64,000 nt of DNA from Neobacillus cucumis (lineage in GTDB: Bacteria; Bacillota; Bacilli; Bacillales_B; DSM-18226). Where the stretch lies: NCBI RefSeq assembly GCF_016107705.1, contig NZ_JAEHGC010000001.1:682001-746000 (forward strand), written 5' to 3'. Below, piece by piece: positions 19,990 to 30,007 of the stretch; positions within the stretch are counted from its first letter, which is position 1; each line of letters starts with the position of its first letter. Position numbers and translations under genes: made by a program. The notes beneath the pieces are model-generated. The model did not search any database. It was not told the origin of the DNA and saw only the letters and a program-made list of their open reading frames with translations.

Positions 19990-20520
19990 ATGAAACTATC
20001 AAACTTGTTCATGCTGTGTATCATTGTGATTTTAGGGGTGATTGCCTATAGTTTAGGTGTCAGGGTTCATGTGGATGTTAAACAGAAACCTAGTGTAACC
20101 GAACATGAAACCACTAAGCCTCCAAAAAGTGTTCCATCGAAGCCTTCAGGTGAAACAACAACCCCCCCGGCCGATCCAAATAAGCCTTCTATCGGGACAC
20201 AGAAACCACCAAAGGAGGCTGATCCAAAGGTATACCAAAACAATTCCTTTAAAAGCGTAGTCTTATATGAAAAAGACGGTAAAATCATTGTAAAAGGGCA
20301 GGCAAGAGTATTTGAGGGTGTCTTTCAATATGCAGTAACTTCCGGTAATAAAACCATTCTGGAAGATCATTATCAAACCGAAGGAGCTCCCGCATGGGGA
20401 AATTTTGAGATTTCTCTTGATCAATCACTTGTTGAAAAAACAGGGGCAACTTTCGAACTATTTGTTTACTCGGCGAAAGATGGCTCAAAAGTAGATGTTT
20501 TAACAATACCGTTAAAATAG
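19990..20520 (+). CDS. membrane-anchored Gmad2 domain protein
   Basis: A 176-residue protein with an N-terminal signal-anchor helix (LFMLCIIVILGVIAYSLGV). A Pro/Thr/Lys-rich linker (about residues 30-75) follows, then a C-terminal Gmad2 immunoglobulin-like domain (GQARVFEGVFQYAVTSGNK ... APAWGNFEISL), a fold linked to spore germination proteins. No lipobox cysteine is at the right place. The ATG at 19990 is chosen because GGGGGTG lies just upstream. Single gene between the ABC pair and tcdA. Confidence 0.8.
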   Translation: MKLSNLFMLCIIVILGVIAYSLGVRVHVDVKQKPSVTEHETTKPPKSVPSKPSGETTTPPADPNKPSIGTQKPPKEADPKVYQNNSFKSVVLYEKDGKIIVKGQARVFEGVFQYAVTSGNKTILEDHYQTEGAPAWGNFEISLDQSLVEKTGATFELFVYSAKDGSKVDVLTIPLK

Positions 20521-20569
20521 ATGATGGTGTCCCAAAAAGAAGACACTGCCGCTTTTTAATAAAAGCTTA

Positions 20570-20604
20570 TTAAAAAACAGGCCCTGAACAAAGTTCAGGG
20601 CCTT
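20570..20604 (-). terminator. terminator of tcdA
   Basis: GGCCCTGAAC/GTTCAGGGCC hairpin (20581-20603) followed on the minus strand by TGTTTTTTAA, just after the tcdA stop. Confidence 0.88.
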
Positions 20605-20608
20605 AAGC

Positions 20609-21376
20609 TTATTTCTCATCTGACACGCGTTGGATTTTGATATCTTTTAATAATTCTCTTACCACATAACTTGCCATAATTAAACCGCAGGCAGACGGAA
20701 CAAAGGCATTGGAAGCTGGCGGCATCTTAGCCTTACGAATCTCCGCTTTATCATTCCCGACAATCTGACGGACATCCTCACGAATCACGATCGGACTCTC
20801 ATCGGAAAAAACAACCGGAATCCCTTTGCGAATCCCTTCCTTACGCAGTTTAGTCCGGATCACCTTGGCAATAGGATCCGTATGAGTTTTAGAAATATCG
20901 GCAATTTGGAAACGGGTTGGATCCATTTTATTTGCTGCACCCATACTTGAAATGATTGGAATATTTCTCTTTAAACATTCCTTCGCTAAATGGATTTTAT
21001 AAATAATCGTATCGGAGGCGTCTACAAAAAAATCGATATGATGGTTAAAAATTTCTTCATAGGTTTCTTCCGTATAGAACATTTTTAGTGAAATCACTTC
21101 ACAATCCGGATTAATATCCTTAATCCTCTCCTCCATGATTTCCACCTTTGGTCTGCCAATGGTTGATAATAAAGCAATAAGCTGACGGTTGACATTGGTG
21201 ATGTCTACATCGTCTTTGTCGATCAAAATAAGACGGCCGACACCGGAACGAGCAAGCGCCTCGGCAGCAAAAGAACCGACTCCCCCGATTCCTAAAACAG
21301 CAACCGTGCTGTTTTTCATGATATCCATTCCTTCTTTACCAACCGCCAACTCATTACGAGAAAATTGATGCAGCAT
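20609..21376 (-). CDS. tcdA: tRNA threonylcarbamoyladenosine dehydratase TcdA (YrvM)
   Basis: E1-like ATP-dependent enzyme that cyclises t6A37 to ct6A in tRNA. 255 residues from the ATG at 21376 (TTGGAG 6-7 nt upstream). The Rossmann nucleotide motif GIGGVGSFAAEALARSGVGRLILIDKDDVDITNVNRQ is near residues 30-65. The conserved DASDTIIYKIHLAKEC and the SAxGLIMASYVVRELL C-terminus identify the TcdA/CsdL branch rather than ThiF or MoeB. Located next to the 6S RNA gene as in B. subtilis. Confidence 0.92.
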   Translation of the reverse strand: MLHQFSRNELAVGKEGMDIMKNSTVAVLGIGGVGSFAAEALARSGVGRLILIDKDDVDITNVNRQLIALLSTIGRPKVEIMEERIKDINPDCEVISLKMFYTEETYEEIFNHHIDFFVDASDTIIYKIHLAKECLKRNIPIISSMGAANKMDPTRFQIADISKTHTDPIAKVIRTKLRKEGIRKGIPVVFSDESPIVIREDVRQIVGNDKAEIRKAKMPPASNAFVPSACGLIMASYVVRELLKDIKIQRVSDEK

Positions 21377-21490
21377 ATATTTCACTCCAATTATGTTAAT
21401 TTCATTAGGTATCTTTTTCCCGAATAAAAATATATCATACCATCATTTAAAAACAAGTATTCAGATAAGATTTATTAAAAATAAGGGAAA

Positions 21491-21516
21491 ATAAAAACCT
21501 CCCATATAGGAGGTTA
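21491..21516 (-). terminator. terminator of 6S RNA
   Basis: AACCTCC/GGAGGTT hairpin followed by TTTTTATTTT on the minus strand, about 20 nt beyond the closing helix of the 6S RNA. Confidence 0.75.
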
Positions 21517-21527
21517 ATTAAGGTCAA

Positions 21528-21740
21528 TTTGAAAAGAGTCCCAATCGTGCCGTCGCTTTTGGCTTCCTTCATATTGATCCCGCACTTAGCAGGTGGGTGC
21601 CCTGTTCTCTGTTTTGCAAGTCCCCTAATCCGCTATGGGCCGGGGCATTTGCGCTGCCGAAAAACTCTGGACTCCCGAAGAAATAATGTTCGGTCAATAT
21701 TTCAGGTAATGCAACGTACACTTCAGGACTCTTTTGGATT
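21528..21740 (-). ncRNA. bsrA: 6S RNA (6S-1 type)
   Basis: Non-coding regulator that binds sigma-A RNA polymerase in stationary phase. The minus-strand sequence has a closing helix AAAAGAGTCC at the 5' side pairing with GGGACTCTTTT at the 3' side. It also has the conserved TATTGACCGAACAT...TTCTTCGGGAGTCC stretch and a central open region, over about 205 nt. The position between aspS and tcdA matches B. subtilis bsrA. The ends are approximate. Confidence 0.88.
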
Positions 21741-21746
21741 GGTTTT

Positions 21747-21775
21747 ATAATAGCATAAAATAAATCGGCATTCAA
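21747..21775 (-). promoter_or_regulatory. sigma-A promoter of 6S RNA
   Basis: TTGAAT (21775-21770) and TATTAT (21752-21747) on the minus strand with 17-nt spacing and an extended -10 TGC. It is just downstream of the aspS stop and predicts a start near 21740. Confidence 0.75.
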
Positions 21776-21798
21776 GGGTTCTTGAAAGCGTTTTATTG

Positions 21799-23568
21799 TT
21801 ATTTATTTACATTTAGTGTTAAATATAGCTCTTTCAATTGTGCCTTCGAAACTTCACCAGGTGCATCCGTTAACAAGTCGCTTGCACTTGCTGTTTTTGG
21901 AAAAGCAATCGTGTCACGAAGATTAGAGCTTCCTGCTAAAAGCATGACTAAACGGTCTAAGCCAAGGGCAATTCCACCGTGCGGCGGTGTCCCATATTCA
22001 AAGGCATTTAACAGGAATCCGAATTGCTCGTTCGCTTCTTCAGGTGTAAAGCCTAGCACCTTGAACATTTTTTCCTGAATGGACCGTTCAAAAATCCTTA
22101 AAGAACCTCCACCAAGTTCATAACCGTTAAGAACGATGTCATAGGCTTGTGCGCGAACCCTTCCTGGATCCGTATCTAAGTATTCAAGATCTTCCCTGAA
22201 TGGCATTGTAAATGGATGATGGGCAGCAAAATAGCGTCCTTCCTCTTCGTCATACTCAAGTAATGGCCAATCAGTAACCCATAGGAAATTAAACTTGCTT
22301 TGGTCAATTAATTCCAATTCTTTACCAAGTTTAATTCTTAGTGCACCTAATGCATCAGCGACAACACTTTTTTTATCAGCAACAAATAGAATTAAATCAC
22401 CTTCACTAGCTTCAAGCGTCGCTTTCATCGCATTTACTTCTTCTTCAGAGAAGAATTTTGCGATTGGGCCATTTATCCCCTCAGCTTCAACCTTAAACCA
22501 GGCAAGTCCTTTTGCTCCGTATACAGCAACAAATTCTGTTAAGGCATCAATATCTTTACGAGAATATTTCTCCGCAGCAGCTTTTACATTAATTGCTTTT
22601 ACTTGACCGCCATTTGCCACAGCAGCAGAAAAGACTTTGAAGCCTGAATCCTTCACAATTTCAGAAAGATCGACAAGCTCTAAACCAAAACGGGTATCCG
22701 GTTTATCTGAACCAAAGCGGCTCATTGCTTCATCATACGTCATCCGCGGGAATGGAGCAGGAATCTCAATCCCTTTAACTGCTTTCATGACTTGAGTCAT
22801 CATTTTTTCCATTAAGGCCATAATATCTTCTTGGCTTAAAAAGCTTGTTTCAATATCGACCTGAGTAAATTCAGGCTGACGGTCTGCACGAAGGTCTTCG
22901 TCACGGAAGCAGCGGGCGATTTGATAATATCGTTCAACTCCGCCAACCATTAACAATTGCTTAAACAACTGCGGTGATTGTGGCAGCGCATAAAACTCAC
23001 CAGGATGAACGCGGCTTGGTACTAGATAATCACGGGCACCTTCAGGTGTGCTTTTTGTTAAAATCGGTGTTTCAATGTCTAAGAAACCTTCGGAATCTAA
23101 GAAGTCTCTAATTTGTTTTGTCACCTGATGGCGCATTTTTAAGGTTTCAAAAATAACCGGACGACGGAAATCTAAATAGCGATATTTCAAACGGACATCC
23201 TCTGAAACATCTGTTGTATCAGTAATCATAAATGGTGGTGTTTTCGCTTCATTGATAATGGTTACTTTTTCAGCCTGTACTTCAATTTTACCGGTTTTAA
23301 TTTTTTCATTAATGGTCGAAGCCTCTCTGGCAACCACTGTTCCTTGAATATCTAGAACATATTCACTACGGATTTTTTCAGCAATTTCAAGTGCTTCCTG
23401 TGATAAATCCGGATTAAATACGACCTGTACAATCCCGGAACGGTCACGAAGATCGATAAAAATGACTCCGCCCAAATCCCGTCTGGTTTGCACCCATCCT
23501 TTTAATGTTACTTTTTCTCCTACTGCTGTTTCCGGAACCTCTCCGCAAAAATACGATCTGCCAAACAT
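21799..23568 (-). CDS. aspS: aspartyl-tRNA synthetase
   Basis: Charges tRNA-Asp. 589 residues, bacterial type. The N-terminal OB-fold anticodon domain opens with [22 protein letters not shown]. The class II catalytic core includes [28 protein letters not shown] and the C-terminal motif 3 [13 protein letters not shown] bacterial insertion (GAD) domain lies between about 290 and 420. ATG at 23568. It follows hisS by 13 nt and shares its T-box leader. Confidence 0.97.
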   Translation of the reverse strand: MFGRSYFCGEVPETAVGEKVTLKGWVQTRRDLGGVIFIDLRDRSGIVQVVFNPDLSQEALEIAEKIRSEYVLDIQGTVVAREASTINEKIKTGKIEVQAEKVTIINEAKTPPFMITDTTDVSEDVRLKYRYLDFRRPVIFETLKMRHQVTKQIRDFLDSEGFLDIETPILTKSTPEGARDYLVPSRVHPGEFYALPQSPQLFKQLLMVGGVERYYQIARCFRDEDLRADRQPEFTQVDIETSFLSQEDIMALMEKMMTQVMKAVKGIEIPAPFPRMTYDEAMSRFGSDKPDTRFGLELVDLSEIVKDSGFKVFSAAVANGGQVKAINVKAAAEKYSRKDIDALTEFVAVYGAKGLAWFKVEAEGINGPIAKFFSEEEVNAMKATLEASEGDLILFVADKKSVVADALGALRIKLGKELELIDQSKFNFLWVTDWPLLEYDEEEGRYFAAHHPFTMPFREDLEYLDTDPGRVRAQAYDIVLNGYELGGGSLRIFERSIQEKMFKVLGFTPEEANEQFGFLLNAFEYGTPPHGGIALGLDRLVMLLAGSSNLRDTIAFPKTASASDLLTDAPGEVSKAQLKELYLTLNVNK

Positions 23569-23581
23569 TGTTTTTTCCCCC

Positions 23582-24853
23582 TTATTGTTGCAACCTTTGA
23601 AAGTGTTGAATAAATGAATCTAAATCTATTTCTACCTGTTCACCTGTCGCCATATTTTTCACATTGATTTTATTATTTTTTAACTCATCGTCGCCAAGAA
23701 TGGCTACAAAACGGGCATTTAATCGGTCAGCTGCTTTAAATTGGGCCTTAATTTTTCGATCCAAATAGTCTCTTTCGGCCGAAAAACCAGCCATTCTTAA
23801 TTGCTGTAAAAGTCCTACCGTGTAATCCTTTGCCTCTTCGCCAAGTGCTGCCAGATAACAGTCAATGCCTTGATTGATTTCGAGCTCGACGCCTTCCGCA
23901 TTTAAGGCAGCAATGAATCGTTCGATACTAAGGGCAAAGCCAATTCCCGGTGTTTCAGGACCGCCGATTTCCTCAGCCAAACCATTGTATCTTCCGCCGC
24001 CGCATAATGTGGTAATCGCGCCAAATCCCTCGGCATTACTCATGATTTCAAATGCAGTATGATTATAATAATCCAAGCCGCGGACCAGGTTTGCATCCAC
24101 TTCAAACGGAATATCCAATTGTGTAAGATATTGCTGCAGCTTTTCAAAATAAGCTTTTGAATAATCATTTAAATAATCAAGAATGGATGGAGCTGTTTTC
24201 ATCAGCTCGTGATCGCGGTCTTGTTTACAATCAAGAATCCGTAGTGGATTTTTTTCAAGACGGTTTTGACAGTCATGGCAAAACTCGCCAATCCGTGGCT
24301 GGAAGTGATTCACTAATGCATTCCGATGTGCAATCCGGCTTTCTTTATCGCCAAGGCTGTTAATAATTAGTTTCAGCTTCTTTAAACCCATTTCTTTATA
24401 CAAGTTCATTGCTAGAGAAATGACTTCTGCATCAATAGCGGGATCGTTACTTCCCAGTGCTTCAATACCAAACTGAACAAATTGGCGAAAACGTCCAGCC
24501 TGCGGGCGCTCATAGCGAAACATCGGGCCCATGTAATAAAGCTTTACGGGCTGATTCGCATAGCCAAACATTTTTTTCTCAACAAAAGACCTTACAACTG
24601 CAGCAGTTCCTTCTGGTCTAAGTGTGATGCTCCGTCCGCCCCGGTCTTCAAAGGTGTACATTTCTTTTTGAACAATATCGGTCGTATCACCCACACCTCT
24701 TGAAAAGAGATCGGTATGTTCAAAAATCGGTGTACGAATTTCATGGTATTGGTATTTCTCACAAAGTTCGCGCGCTTTTGCTTCAATCATTTGCCACTTT
24801 TCAATTTCACCGGGTAAAATATCCTGCGTTCCCCGTGGAATGCTAATCGACAT
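23582..24853 (-). CDS. hisS: histidyl-tRNA synthetase
   Basis: Charges tRNA-His. 423 residues from the ATG at 24853, with AGGAGG about 9 nt upstream; another ATG two codons earlier is also possible. The longer open frame upstream runs into the T-box leader and is not coding. Landmarks: [13 protein letters not shown] at the start, class II motif 2 [21 protein letters not shown], the histidine loops [14 protein letters not shown] and GGGRYNGL, and the anticodon domain from about 325. Confidence 0.97.
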   Translation of the reverse strand: MSISIPRGTQDILPGEIEKWQMIEAKARELCEKYQYHEIRTPIFEHTDLFSRGVGDTTDIVQKEMYTFEDRGGRSITLRPEGTAAVVRSFVEKKMFGYANQPVKLYYMGPMFRYERPQAGRFRQFVQFGIEALGSNDPAIDAEVISLAMNLYKEMGLKKLKLIINSLGDKESRIAHRNALVNHFQPRIGEFCHDCQNRLEKNPLRILDCKQDRDHELMKTAPSILDYLNDYSKAYFEKLQQYLTQLDIPFEVDANLVRGLDYYNHTAFEIMSNAEGFGAITTLCGGGRYNGLAEEIGGPETPGIGFALSIERFIAALNAEGVELEINQGIDCYLAALGEEAKDYTVGLLQQLRMAGFSAERDYLDRKIKAQFKAADRLNARFVAILGDDELKNNKINVKNMATGEQVEIDLDSFIQHFQRLQQ

Positions 24854-24889
24854 TTCCATTTTCCTCCTAACCAATATGTAAAAAAATAA

Positions 24890-25177
24890 ATAAAAAAACT
24901 CCCATCCCTTGTATAAATACAAGGGACGAGAGTTATAGTCCCGTGGTGCCACCCTAGTTGAAAAGCCCAGATTTGGTCTCTTCCGCTCGTACAGTTAACG
25001 CCTGTTAACGTTCTTCTCCTACTAGAGTATACCTTTTTCAGAGAGAAACCTACGGAGTGTTCCTTCATTAAGATTCATGCAGAAATGCTTTCAGCCTGGG
25101 GCATTTCCTCTCTTTTCATGCTTTATGCTTAACTACTGTGCTCCATCATTAGTTATAACTAAATATGACATTTTATT
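24890..25177 (-). promoter_or_regulatory. T-box riboswitch leader of hisS-aspS
   Basis: T-box core AGGGTGGCACCACGGG on the minus strand (24955-24940), then a terminator hairpin AACTCTCGTCCCTTGTA/TACAAGGGATGGGAGTT plus T run (24933-24893). The Stem I region folds with GGAGCAC...CTCC closure and the AGAGAGG/GGCTGAAAG elements. A CAC (His) triplet at 25059-25057 sits on the 3' side of the probable specifier loop, which suggests control by tRNA-His (inference). Confidence 0.92.
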
Positions 25178-25183
25178 TATATA

Positions 25184-25212
25184 ATAATACGGAGCATCAG
25201 GAAGATTGTCAA
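25184..25212 (-). promoter_or_regulatory. sigma-A promoter of hisS-aspS
   Basis: TTGACA (25212-25207) and TATTAT (25189-25184) with 17-nt spacing on the minus strand, directly upstream of the T-box leader. Confidence 0.82.
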
Positions 25213-25219
25213 GTGAGTT

Positions 25220-25396
25220 TTAAGACCTTCCAAGATGTTTTTTTAACCTTCTGATATCTCTCATATTCAATCCAAATTCGGAAGCAAGTTCAATGGTACC
25301 CGCATGCTGCTCTTTTTGAATAAAATCATGAAAATCAACCCCAAAAATCCGGCCTTCCATCGACTGGACGTTCATTCCTTTTTCACTTGCTCTCAT
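25220..25396 (-). CDS. small helix-turn-helix-like protein (possibly yrzK)
   Basis: A 58-residue protein from an ATG at 25396 with GAGGTG 8 nt upstream. The frame is open 17 codons further up, but without a ribosome site. The C-terminal half (TIELASEFGLNMRDIRRLKKHLGR) reads like a helix-turn-helix DNA-binding segment of the sigma-factor region 4 kind. Its place between hisS and yrvJ suggests the B. subtilis gene yrzK. Function is unknown. Confidence 0.7.
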   Translation of the reverse strand: MRASEKGMNVQSMEGRIFGVDFHDFIQKEQHAGTIELASEFGLNMRDIRRLKKHLGRS

Positions 25397-25588
25397 AAAC
25401 CAATCACCTCGAATCCTTCGTCTATATTCTCTATTATTTCCAATCATCAGATAAAAATTGCAGGAATAAAGAAAGAATTATCAACTTCCATTGGTAGATT
25501 ATTGGCCTTTTTTTACAAGAAAGGAATGATTTTCACTTCCCATTACGATAAAATAATAGAAAAATGCAAAATTAAGAGAGGAAACAGG

Positions 25589-27109
25589 ATGGGCAAAAAA
25601 TTAATTATTCTCGTATTTTGTTTTACTTTGATAGCGGGATTTCTGCCGCAGGGGAATAGTATGGCTGCAAGCGGAACGATTACCATTTCCTCCGCGGTTG
25701 TAAACATCAGAGAAGGTCCCGGTTTAAGCTATCCATTGGTGAAACAAGCAAGCAAAGGGGAAAAGTATTCGATCATTAGGGAACAAGGCGATTGGATTGA
25801 GGTAAAACTATCTGCCGGCCAAACTGGGTGGGTAGCGAATTGGGTAGTTTCCAGTGCCAACAGTGATACTAGCGTTACATCCAACAAAACGAGTATCGGA
25901 GTTGTTACGGTACCATCCCTAAACGTCCGTACCTCCCCGTCATCAGCAAGTACAGCGGTTGGAAAACTATCAAAGGGAATGACAGTCACGGTCTACGCCA
26001 CCCAAAATAACTGGACCCAAATCCAGTTTAACGGGCAGGCAGCCTGGGTCAGCAGTCAATTTCTTGATATTCAGACGAATACTCAAAAGGGCAATGACAC
26101 GACTTCAAGCACGTCGGGGGCGATTGGAATGGTAACAGCAGGCAGCCTTAGTGTTCGGAGCGGGGCATCGTTAAATGCAACGATAATTGGTTCAGTACAT
26201 AAAGGTCAGAGCTTTTCTCTTTTAGGGGAGAAAAACGATTGGATAAAGATTGAATATGAGCCGAATCGGTATGGCTGGGTAGCCGGTTGGTATATAGATG
26301 TAACGACAGCTAATGTCAATTCCGAACCAGTTGCAAATGTTAGCAAGGTCACGATTGTCAATAATGGAACCAATATTCGCAAGGGGCCGAATGTCCAATC
26401 GGATGTTTTTCTCAGAGCGAATGAAGGGGATACATTTACCGTAATAAAAGAGGAAAACGATTGGTATGCGGTTAGGCTCGCTAACGGTTCGATCGGATAT
26501 GTAGCAGGCTGGCTAGTTTCCATCAACGGTACTTCTCCATCCATTAAGAGGAAAGGAGCAGGTTCTGATCTACGAAATAAGACGATTGTCCTTGACCCCG
26601 GCCACGGCGGAATAGACACTGGGACAACCGGTGCGAGCGGAACACTTGAAAAGAATCTAACCATTCGAACGGCAAGGCTTTTGTATGATAAATTAAGAGC
26701 CAGCGGTGCAAACGTGATCCTTACCCGAAATAGCGATACGTATATTTCCCTACCTGAAAGAGTCAGTATTGCTCGTGCCTATCAAGCCGATGCCTTCGTC
26801 AGCATACATTATGATGCAAATAGTAATAGAAGTGTCCGGGGCATGACCGGATATTACTATCATACCTATCAAAAATCGCTTGCTGAATATCTATATTCGT
26901 CTACAATTAATCAAACAAAGCTGAATTATCGAGGAGTTCGTTTTGGCGATTATCATGTTATCCGGGAAAATAGTCAAAACGGAGCTTTAATGGAGCTTGG
27001 ATACCTAAGCAACCCTGAAGAAGAAATGACTTTAAACTCAAACCAATACCAAGAAAATGCCGCTACTGGCCTATATAATGGGCTGACCCGCTACTTTAAG
27101 GATAACTAA
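25589..27109 (+). CDS. yrvJ: N-acetylmuramoyl-L-alanine amidase YrvJ, four SH3b domains
   Basis: Secreted cell-wall hydrolase, 506 residues. Signal peptide (LIILVFCFTLIAGFLP...SMAAS) to about residue 27. Four bacterial SH3 domains follow (about 30-85, 105-165, 180-245, 250-315), each with a V/IRxGPS-type start and a GW or GYVAGW end. The Amidase_3 domain begins TIVLDPGHGGIDTG near 330 and keeps its zinc and catalytic residues: His in DPGHGG, Glu in GTLEKNL, His in SIHYDAN and Glu in LMELGYLSN. The start is the ATG at 25589 (AGAGAGGAAACAGG upstream); the frame is open earlier but that part is non-coding. Confidence 0.93.
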   Translation: MGKKLIILVFCFTLIAGFLPQGNSMAASGTITISSAVVNIREGPGLSYPLVKQASKGEKYSIIREQGDWIEVKLSAGQTGWVANWVVSSANSDTSVTSNKTSIGVVTVPSLNVRTSPSSASTAVGKLSKGMTVTVYATQNNWTQIQFNGQAAWVSSQFLDIQTNTQKGNDTTSSTSGAIGMVTAGSLSVRSGASLNATIIGSVHKGQSFSLLGEKNDWIKIEYEPNRYGWVAGWYIDVTTANVNSEPVANVSKVTIVNNGTNIRKGPNVQSDVFLRANEGDTFTVIKEENDWYAVRLANGSIGYVAGWLVSINGTSPSIKRKGAGSDLRNKTIVLDPGHGGIDTGTTGASGTLEKNLTIRTARLLYDKLRASGANVILTRNSDTYISLPERVSIARAYQADAFVSIHYDANSNRSVRGMTGYYYHTYQKSLAEYLYSSTINQTKLNYRGVRFGDYHVIRENSQNGALMELGYLSNPEEEMTLNSNQYQENAATGLYNGLTRYFKDN

Positions 27110-27144
27110 AAAACCTTGGCACTACTATAGTGCCAAGGTTTTTC
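27107..27144. terminator. bidirectional terminator between yrvJ and dtd
   Basis: AACCTTGGCACT/AGTGCCAAGGTT perfect 12-bp stem flanked by A and T runs between the convergent stops. Confidence 0.92.
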
Positions 27145-27587
27145 TATGCCTTGCTATCTACAATTAACGTGACAGGACCATCGTTTGTCAGCTCTACTTC
27201 CATCATCGCTCCAAAACGGCCTGTCTCAACGTGGATTCCTTTATCGCGTAACAAGCGGTTAAAGGTTTCATATAGACCAACAGCTTGATCTGGGCGGGCC
27301 GCATTAATAAAGCTTGGCCTTCTCCCATTCCGGCAATCCCCATATAAAGTGAACTGTGAGACAGATAGAATTTCTCCGCCAACATCTAATAATGATAAAT
27401 TCATTTTTTCAGCATCATCCTCAAAAATGCGCAGGTTTGCAACTTTGTCGGCTAAATAAACAGCATCTTCTTCGGTGTCATCATGCGTAACTCCGACGAG
27501 TAATACTAGTCCACTGTTAATTTGACCTGTGATCTCACCGTTAACCGTCACTTTTGCTTTTTTACTTCGTTGTACAACAACTCGCAT
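27144..27587 (-). CDS. dtd: D-aminoacyl-tRNA deacylase
   Basis: Hydrolyses D-aminoacyl-tRNAs as proofreading. 147 residues, standard length. [18 protein letters not shown] at the start, the active-site motif [10 protein letters not shown] near 77, and the cross-subunit motif [11 protein letters not shown] near the C-terminus, which carries the Gly-Pro pair that excludes L-amino acids. It follows rel by 12 nt on the same strand, the usual rel-dtd pair. Confidence 0.95.
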   Translation of the reverse strand: MRVVVQRSKKAKVTVNGEITGQINSGLVLLVGVTHDDTEEDAVYLADKVANLRIFEDDAEKMNLSLLDVGGEILSVSQFTLYGDCRNGRRPSFINAARPDQAVGLYETFNRLLRDKGIHVETGRFGAMMEVELTNDGPVTLIVDSKA

Positions 27588-27599
27588 ACTTATACCCCT

Positions 27600-29795
27600 T
27601 TAATTCATCATTCTGCGAACAGAATAAATATCAGGAATTTGTTTAATTCGCTCAACGACCTTATGCAGATGATTCACATTGTGAATGGCAATTGACATAT
27701 TAATCATTGCCATTTTATTGCGGTCAGACCTGCCTGAAACAGCTGAGATATTCGTTTTTGTTTCGTTCACTGCCTGCAATACCTCGTTTAGGAGGCCACG
27801 GCGGTCATAGCCGCTGATTTCAATATCAACATTATATTCTTTCCGGTCATTCAAGGAGGATTCCCATTCAACCGGAATCAATCTTGATTGGGCATCAGTT
27901 GAGTCTATGTTTGTACAGTCAGAACGATGAACAGAAACTCCGCGTCCTTTTGTGATAAATCCGACAATTTCATCGCCAGGAACAGGATTACAGCATCTTG
28001 ATAAGCGAATTAAAAGATTATCAATTCCTTGAACGCGGACACCTGACTCGCGCTTTTTAGAGGAAGGAAAGGATTTTAAATCGGTAATGGCATTTGCGAT
28101 GCTCGCCGACTGCTCCTGATCGCGTTTCTTCCGCCACTTTTCCGTTAAACGGTTGGCAACTTGAAGGGCAGTAACCCCATTATAGCCAACAGCTGCATAC
28201 ATATCATCTTCATTCATAAAATTGAACTTTTCAGCAACCTTTTTTAGGTTCTCAGGAGTTAAAATCTCCTTTGCATCAAATTCCATTGCACGAATTTCTT
28301 TTTCTACAAGTTCTTTTCCCTTGTCCACATTCTCATCTCGGCGCTGTTTCTTAAAGAATGCACGAATTTTATTTTTCGCCTGCGAGGTTTGGGCAAGCTT
28401 TAACCAATCCTGGCTAGGTCCGTAGGAATGCTTGGATGTTAAAATTTCGACAATATCGCCCGTCTTTAGTGTGTAGTCGAGGGTTACCATTTTGCCGTTC
28501 ACTTTTGCACCAATCGTTTTATTGCCGATTTCAGAATGAATTCGATAAGCAAAATCAATTGGAACGGAACCAGATGGCAGCTCAATCACATCACCTTTTG
28601 GCGTAAAGACAAACACCATGTCAGAGAACAAATCAATTTTTAATGACTCCATAAATTCTTCCGCATTAGCGGTGTCATTTTGGAACTCAAGAATTTCTCT
28701 GAACCAAGTTAATTTTTGTTCAAAGGAGGCACTGTCATTTAATGATTTGCCTTCTTTATATGCCCAGTGGGCCGCAATCCCGAATTCAGCAATTCGGTGC
28801 ATTTCCGTTGTTCGAATTTGCACTTCGAGCGGATCCCCTTTTGGGCCGATTACCGTTGTATGAAGGGACTGATACATATTGGGTTTCGGCATGGCAATAT
28901 AGTCCTTGAAACGGCCAGGCATTGGCTTCCAGCAGGTATGAATGATTCCAAGTACTGCATAACAGTCCTTAATGCTGTTTACAACAATCCGAACCGCCAG
29001 CAAATCATAAATTTCACTGAACTGTTTATTTTGCAACACCATTTTTCGATAGATGCTGTAAATATGCTTAGGCCTACCTGAAAGATCTGCCTTAATGGAT
29101 ACCTCACCCAAACGCCCTTTGACTTCCTCGATGACATCATCTAAGTATTGCTCACGTTCCGCACGCTTCTTTTTCATTAAGTTAACGATGCGGTAATATT
29201 GCTGCGGATTTAAATATCGTAAGGCGGTATCCTCAAGCTCCCATTTGATCTTGGAGATCCCAAGTCGATGAGCAAGAGGTGCAAAAATTTCTAATGTTTC
29301 ATTTGAAATCCGGCGCTGCTTTTCAGCAGGAAGATGTTTTAACGTCCTCATATTATGCAAACGGTCTGCAAGCTTGATTAAAATAACCCGGATATCCTGA
29401 GCCATGGCCACAAACATTTTCCGATGATTTTCAGCCTGCTGCTCTTCGTGCGATTTATATTTAATTTTCCCCAACTTTGTTACACCATCGACAAGCATGG
29501 CCACTTCATCATTGAATTCCTGCTCCAAATCTTTTAACGTTACAGGAGTATCTTCAACAACATCGTGGAGAAAACCAGCAGCGACCGTTGCAGGGTCCAT
29601 CTCGAGGTCAGCTAGAATGCCAGCTACCTGTATGGGATGAATAATATATGGTTCGCCAGATTTTCGATATTGGTCACGATGAGCATGTTTAGCATATTCA
29701 TATGCCCTTTTGACTAAGTCAACATTCTCATCATTTAAATATGCCCTTGTTTTGTCGATGACTTGTTCGGCGGTTAACACTTGATCGTTCGCCAT
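27600..29795 (-). CDS. relA: bifunctional (p)ppGpp synthetase/hydrolase Rel
   Basis: Stringent-response enzyme of 731 residues. Domains in order: HD hydrolase (GFLHDVVEDTPVT near residue 75, so hydrolysis-competent), synthetase (FSEIYDLLAVRIVV near 255 and EVQIRTTEMHRIAEFGIAAHW), TGS (FVFTPKGDVIELPSGSVPIDFAYRIHSEIG near 395), zinc-finger or CC region (SRCCNPVPGDEIVGFITKGRG) and C-terminal ACT (EISGYDRRGLLNEVLQAVNE). Both catalytic domains look intact. It has its own promoter region in 29796-29960, and dtd follows. Confidence 0.97.
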   Translation of the reverse strand: MANDQVLTAEQVIDKTRAYLNDENVDLVKRAYEYAKHAHRDQYRKSGEPYIIHPIQVAGILADLEMDPATVAAGFLHDVVEDTPVTLKDLEQEFNDEVAMLVDGVTKLGKIKYKSHEEQQAENHRKMFVAMAQDIRVILIKLADRLHNMRTLKHLPAEKQRRISNETLEIFAPLAHRLGISKIKWELEDTALRYLNPQQYYRIVNLMKKKRAEREQYLDDVIEEVKGRLGEVSIKADLSGRPKHIYSIYRKMVLQNKQFSEIYDLLAVRIVVNSIKDCYAVLGIIHTCWKPMPGRFKDYIAMPKPNMYQSLHTTVIGPKGDPLEVQIRTTEMHRIAEFGIAAHWAYKEGKSLNDSASFEQKLTWFREILEFQNDTANAEEFMESLKIDLFSDMVFVFTPKGDVIELPSGSVPIDFAYRIHSEIGNKTIGAKVNGKMVTLDYTLKTGDIVEILTSKHSYGPSQDWLKLAQTSQAKNKIRAFFKKQRRDENVDKGKELVEKEIRAMEFDAKEILTPENLKKVAEKFNFMNEDDMYAAVGYNGVTALQVANRLTEKWRKKRDQEQSASIANAITDLKSFPSSKKRESGVRVQGIDNLLIRLSRCCNPVPGDEIVGFITKGRGVSVHRSDCTNIDSTDAQSRLIPVEWESSLNDRKEYNVDIEISGYDRRGLLNEVLQAVNETKTNISAVSGRSDRNKMAMINMSIAIHNVNHLHKVVERIKQIPDIYSVRRMMN

Positions 29796-29967
29796 AAAAT
29801 CACCTTTTTTTTCTTCTCATTTATTATAAAAATATCATTCATAAACTTGTTCCTAAATTAGAATGATTGTTACTATTATCGAAAAAAAACACGAAGATGT
29901 AAAGAGATTGACGTAATTTTTCCGTAAATGTCGAAACATTTTGGTAAAGGTAGCCCTAAATCCCTAT

Positions 29968-30000
29968 AAGAAGAGAGCACTCAATTGCTGAGTGCCCTCG
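29968..30000 (-). terminator. terminator of recJ-apt
   Basis: GAGxGCACTCA/TGAGTGCxCTC hairpin (29973-29999, one mismatch) followed by a T-rich CTCTTCTTAT on the minus strand, just past the apt stop. Confidence 0.75.
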
Positions 30001-30007
30001 ATCCTAT

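Noticed and set aside
24854..24952. N-terminal extension of hisS by 33 codons
   Set aside because: The extension overlaps the T-box terminator, and the AGGAGG site lies just before the conserved [10 protein letters not shown] start.
25304..25588. Long N-terminal extension of the yrvJ amidase
   Set aside because: The signal peptide begins at the ATG at 25589 with a good ribosome site. The upstream stretch overlaps the divergent small gene and its promoter.
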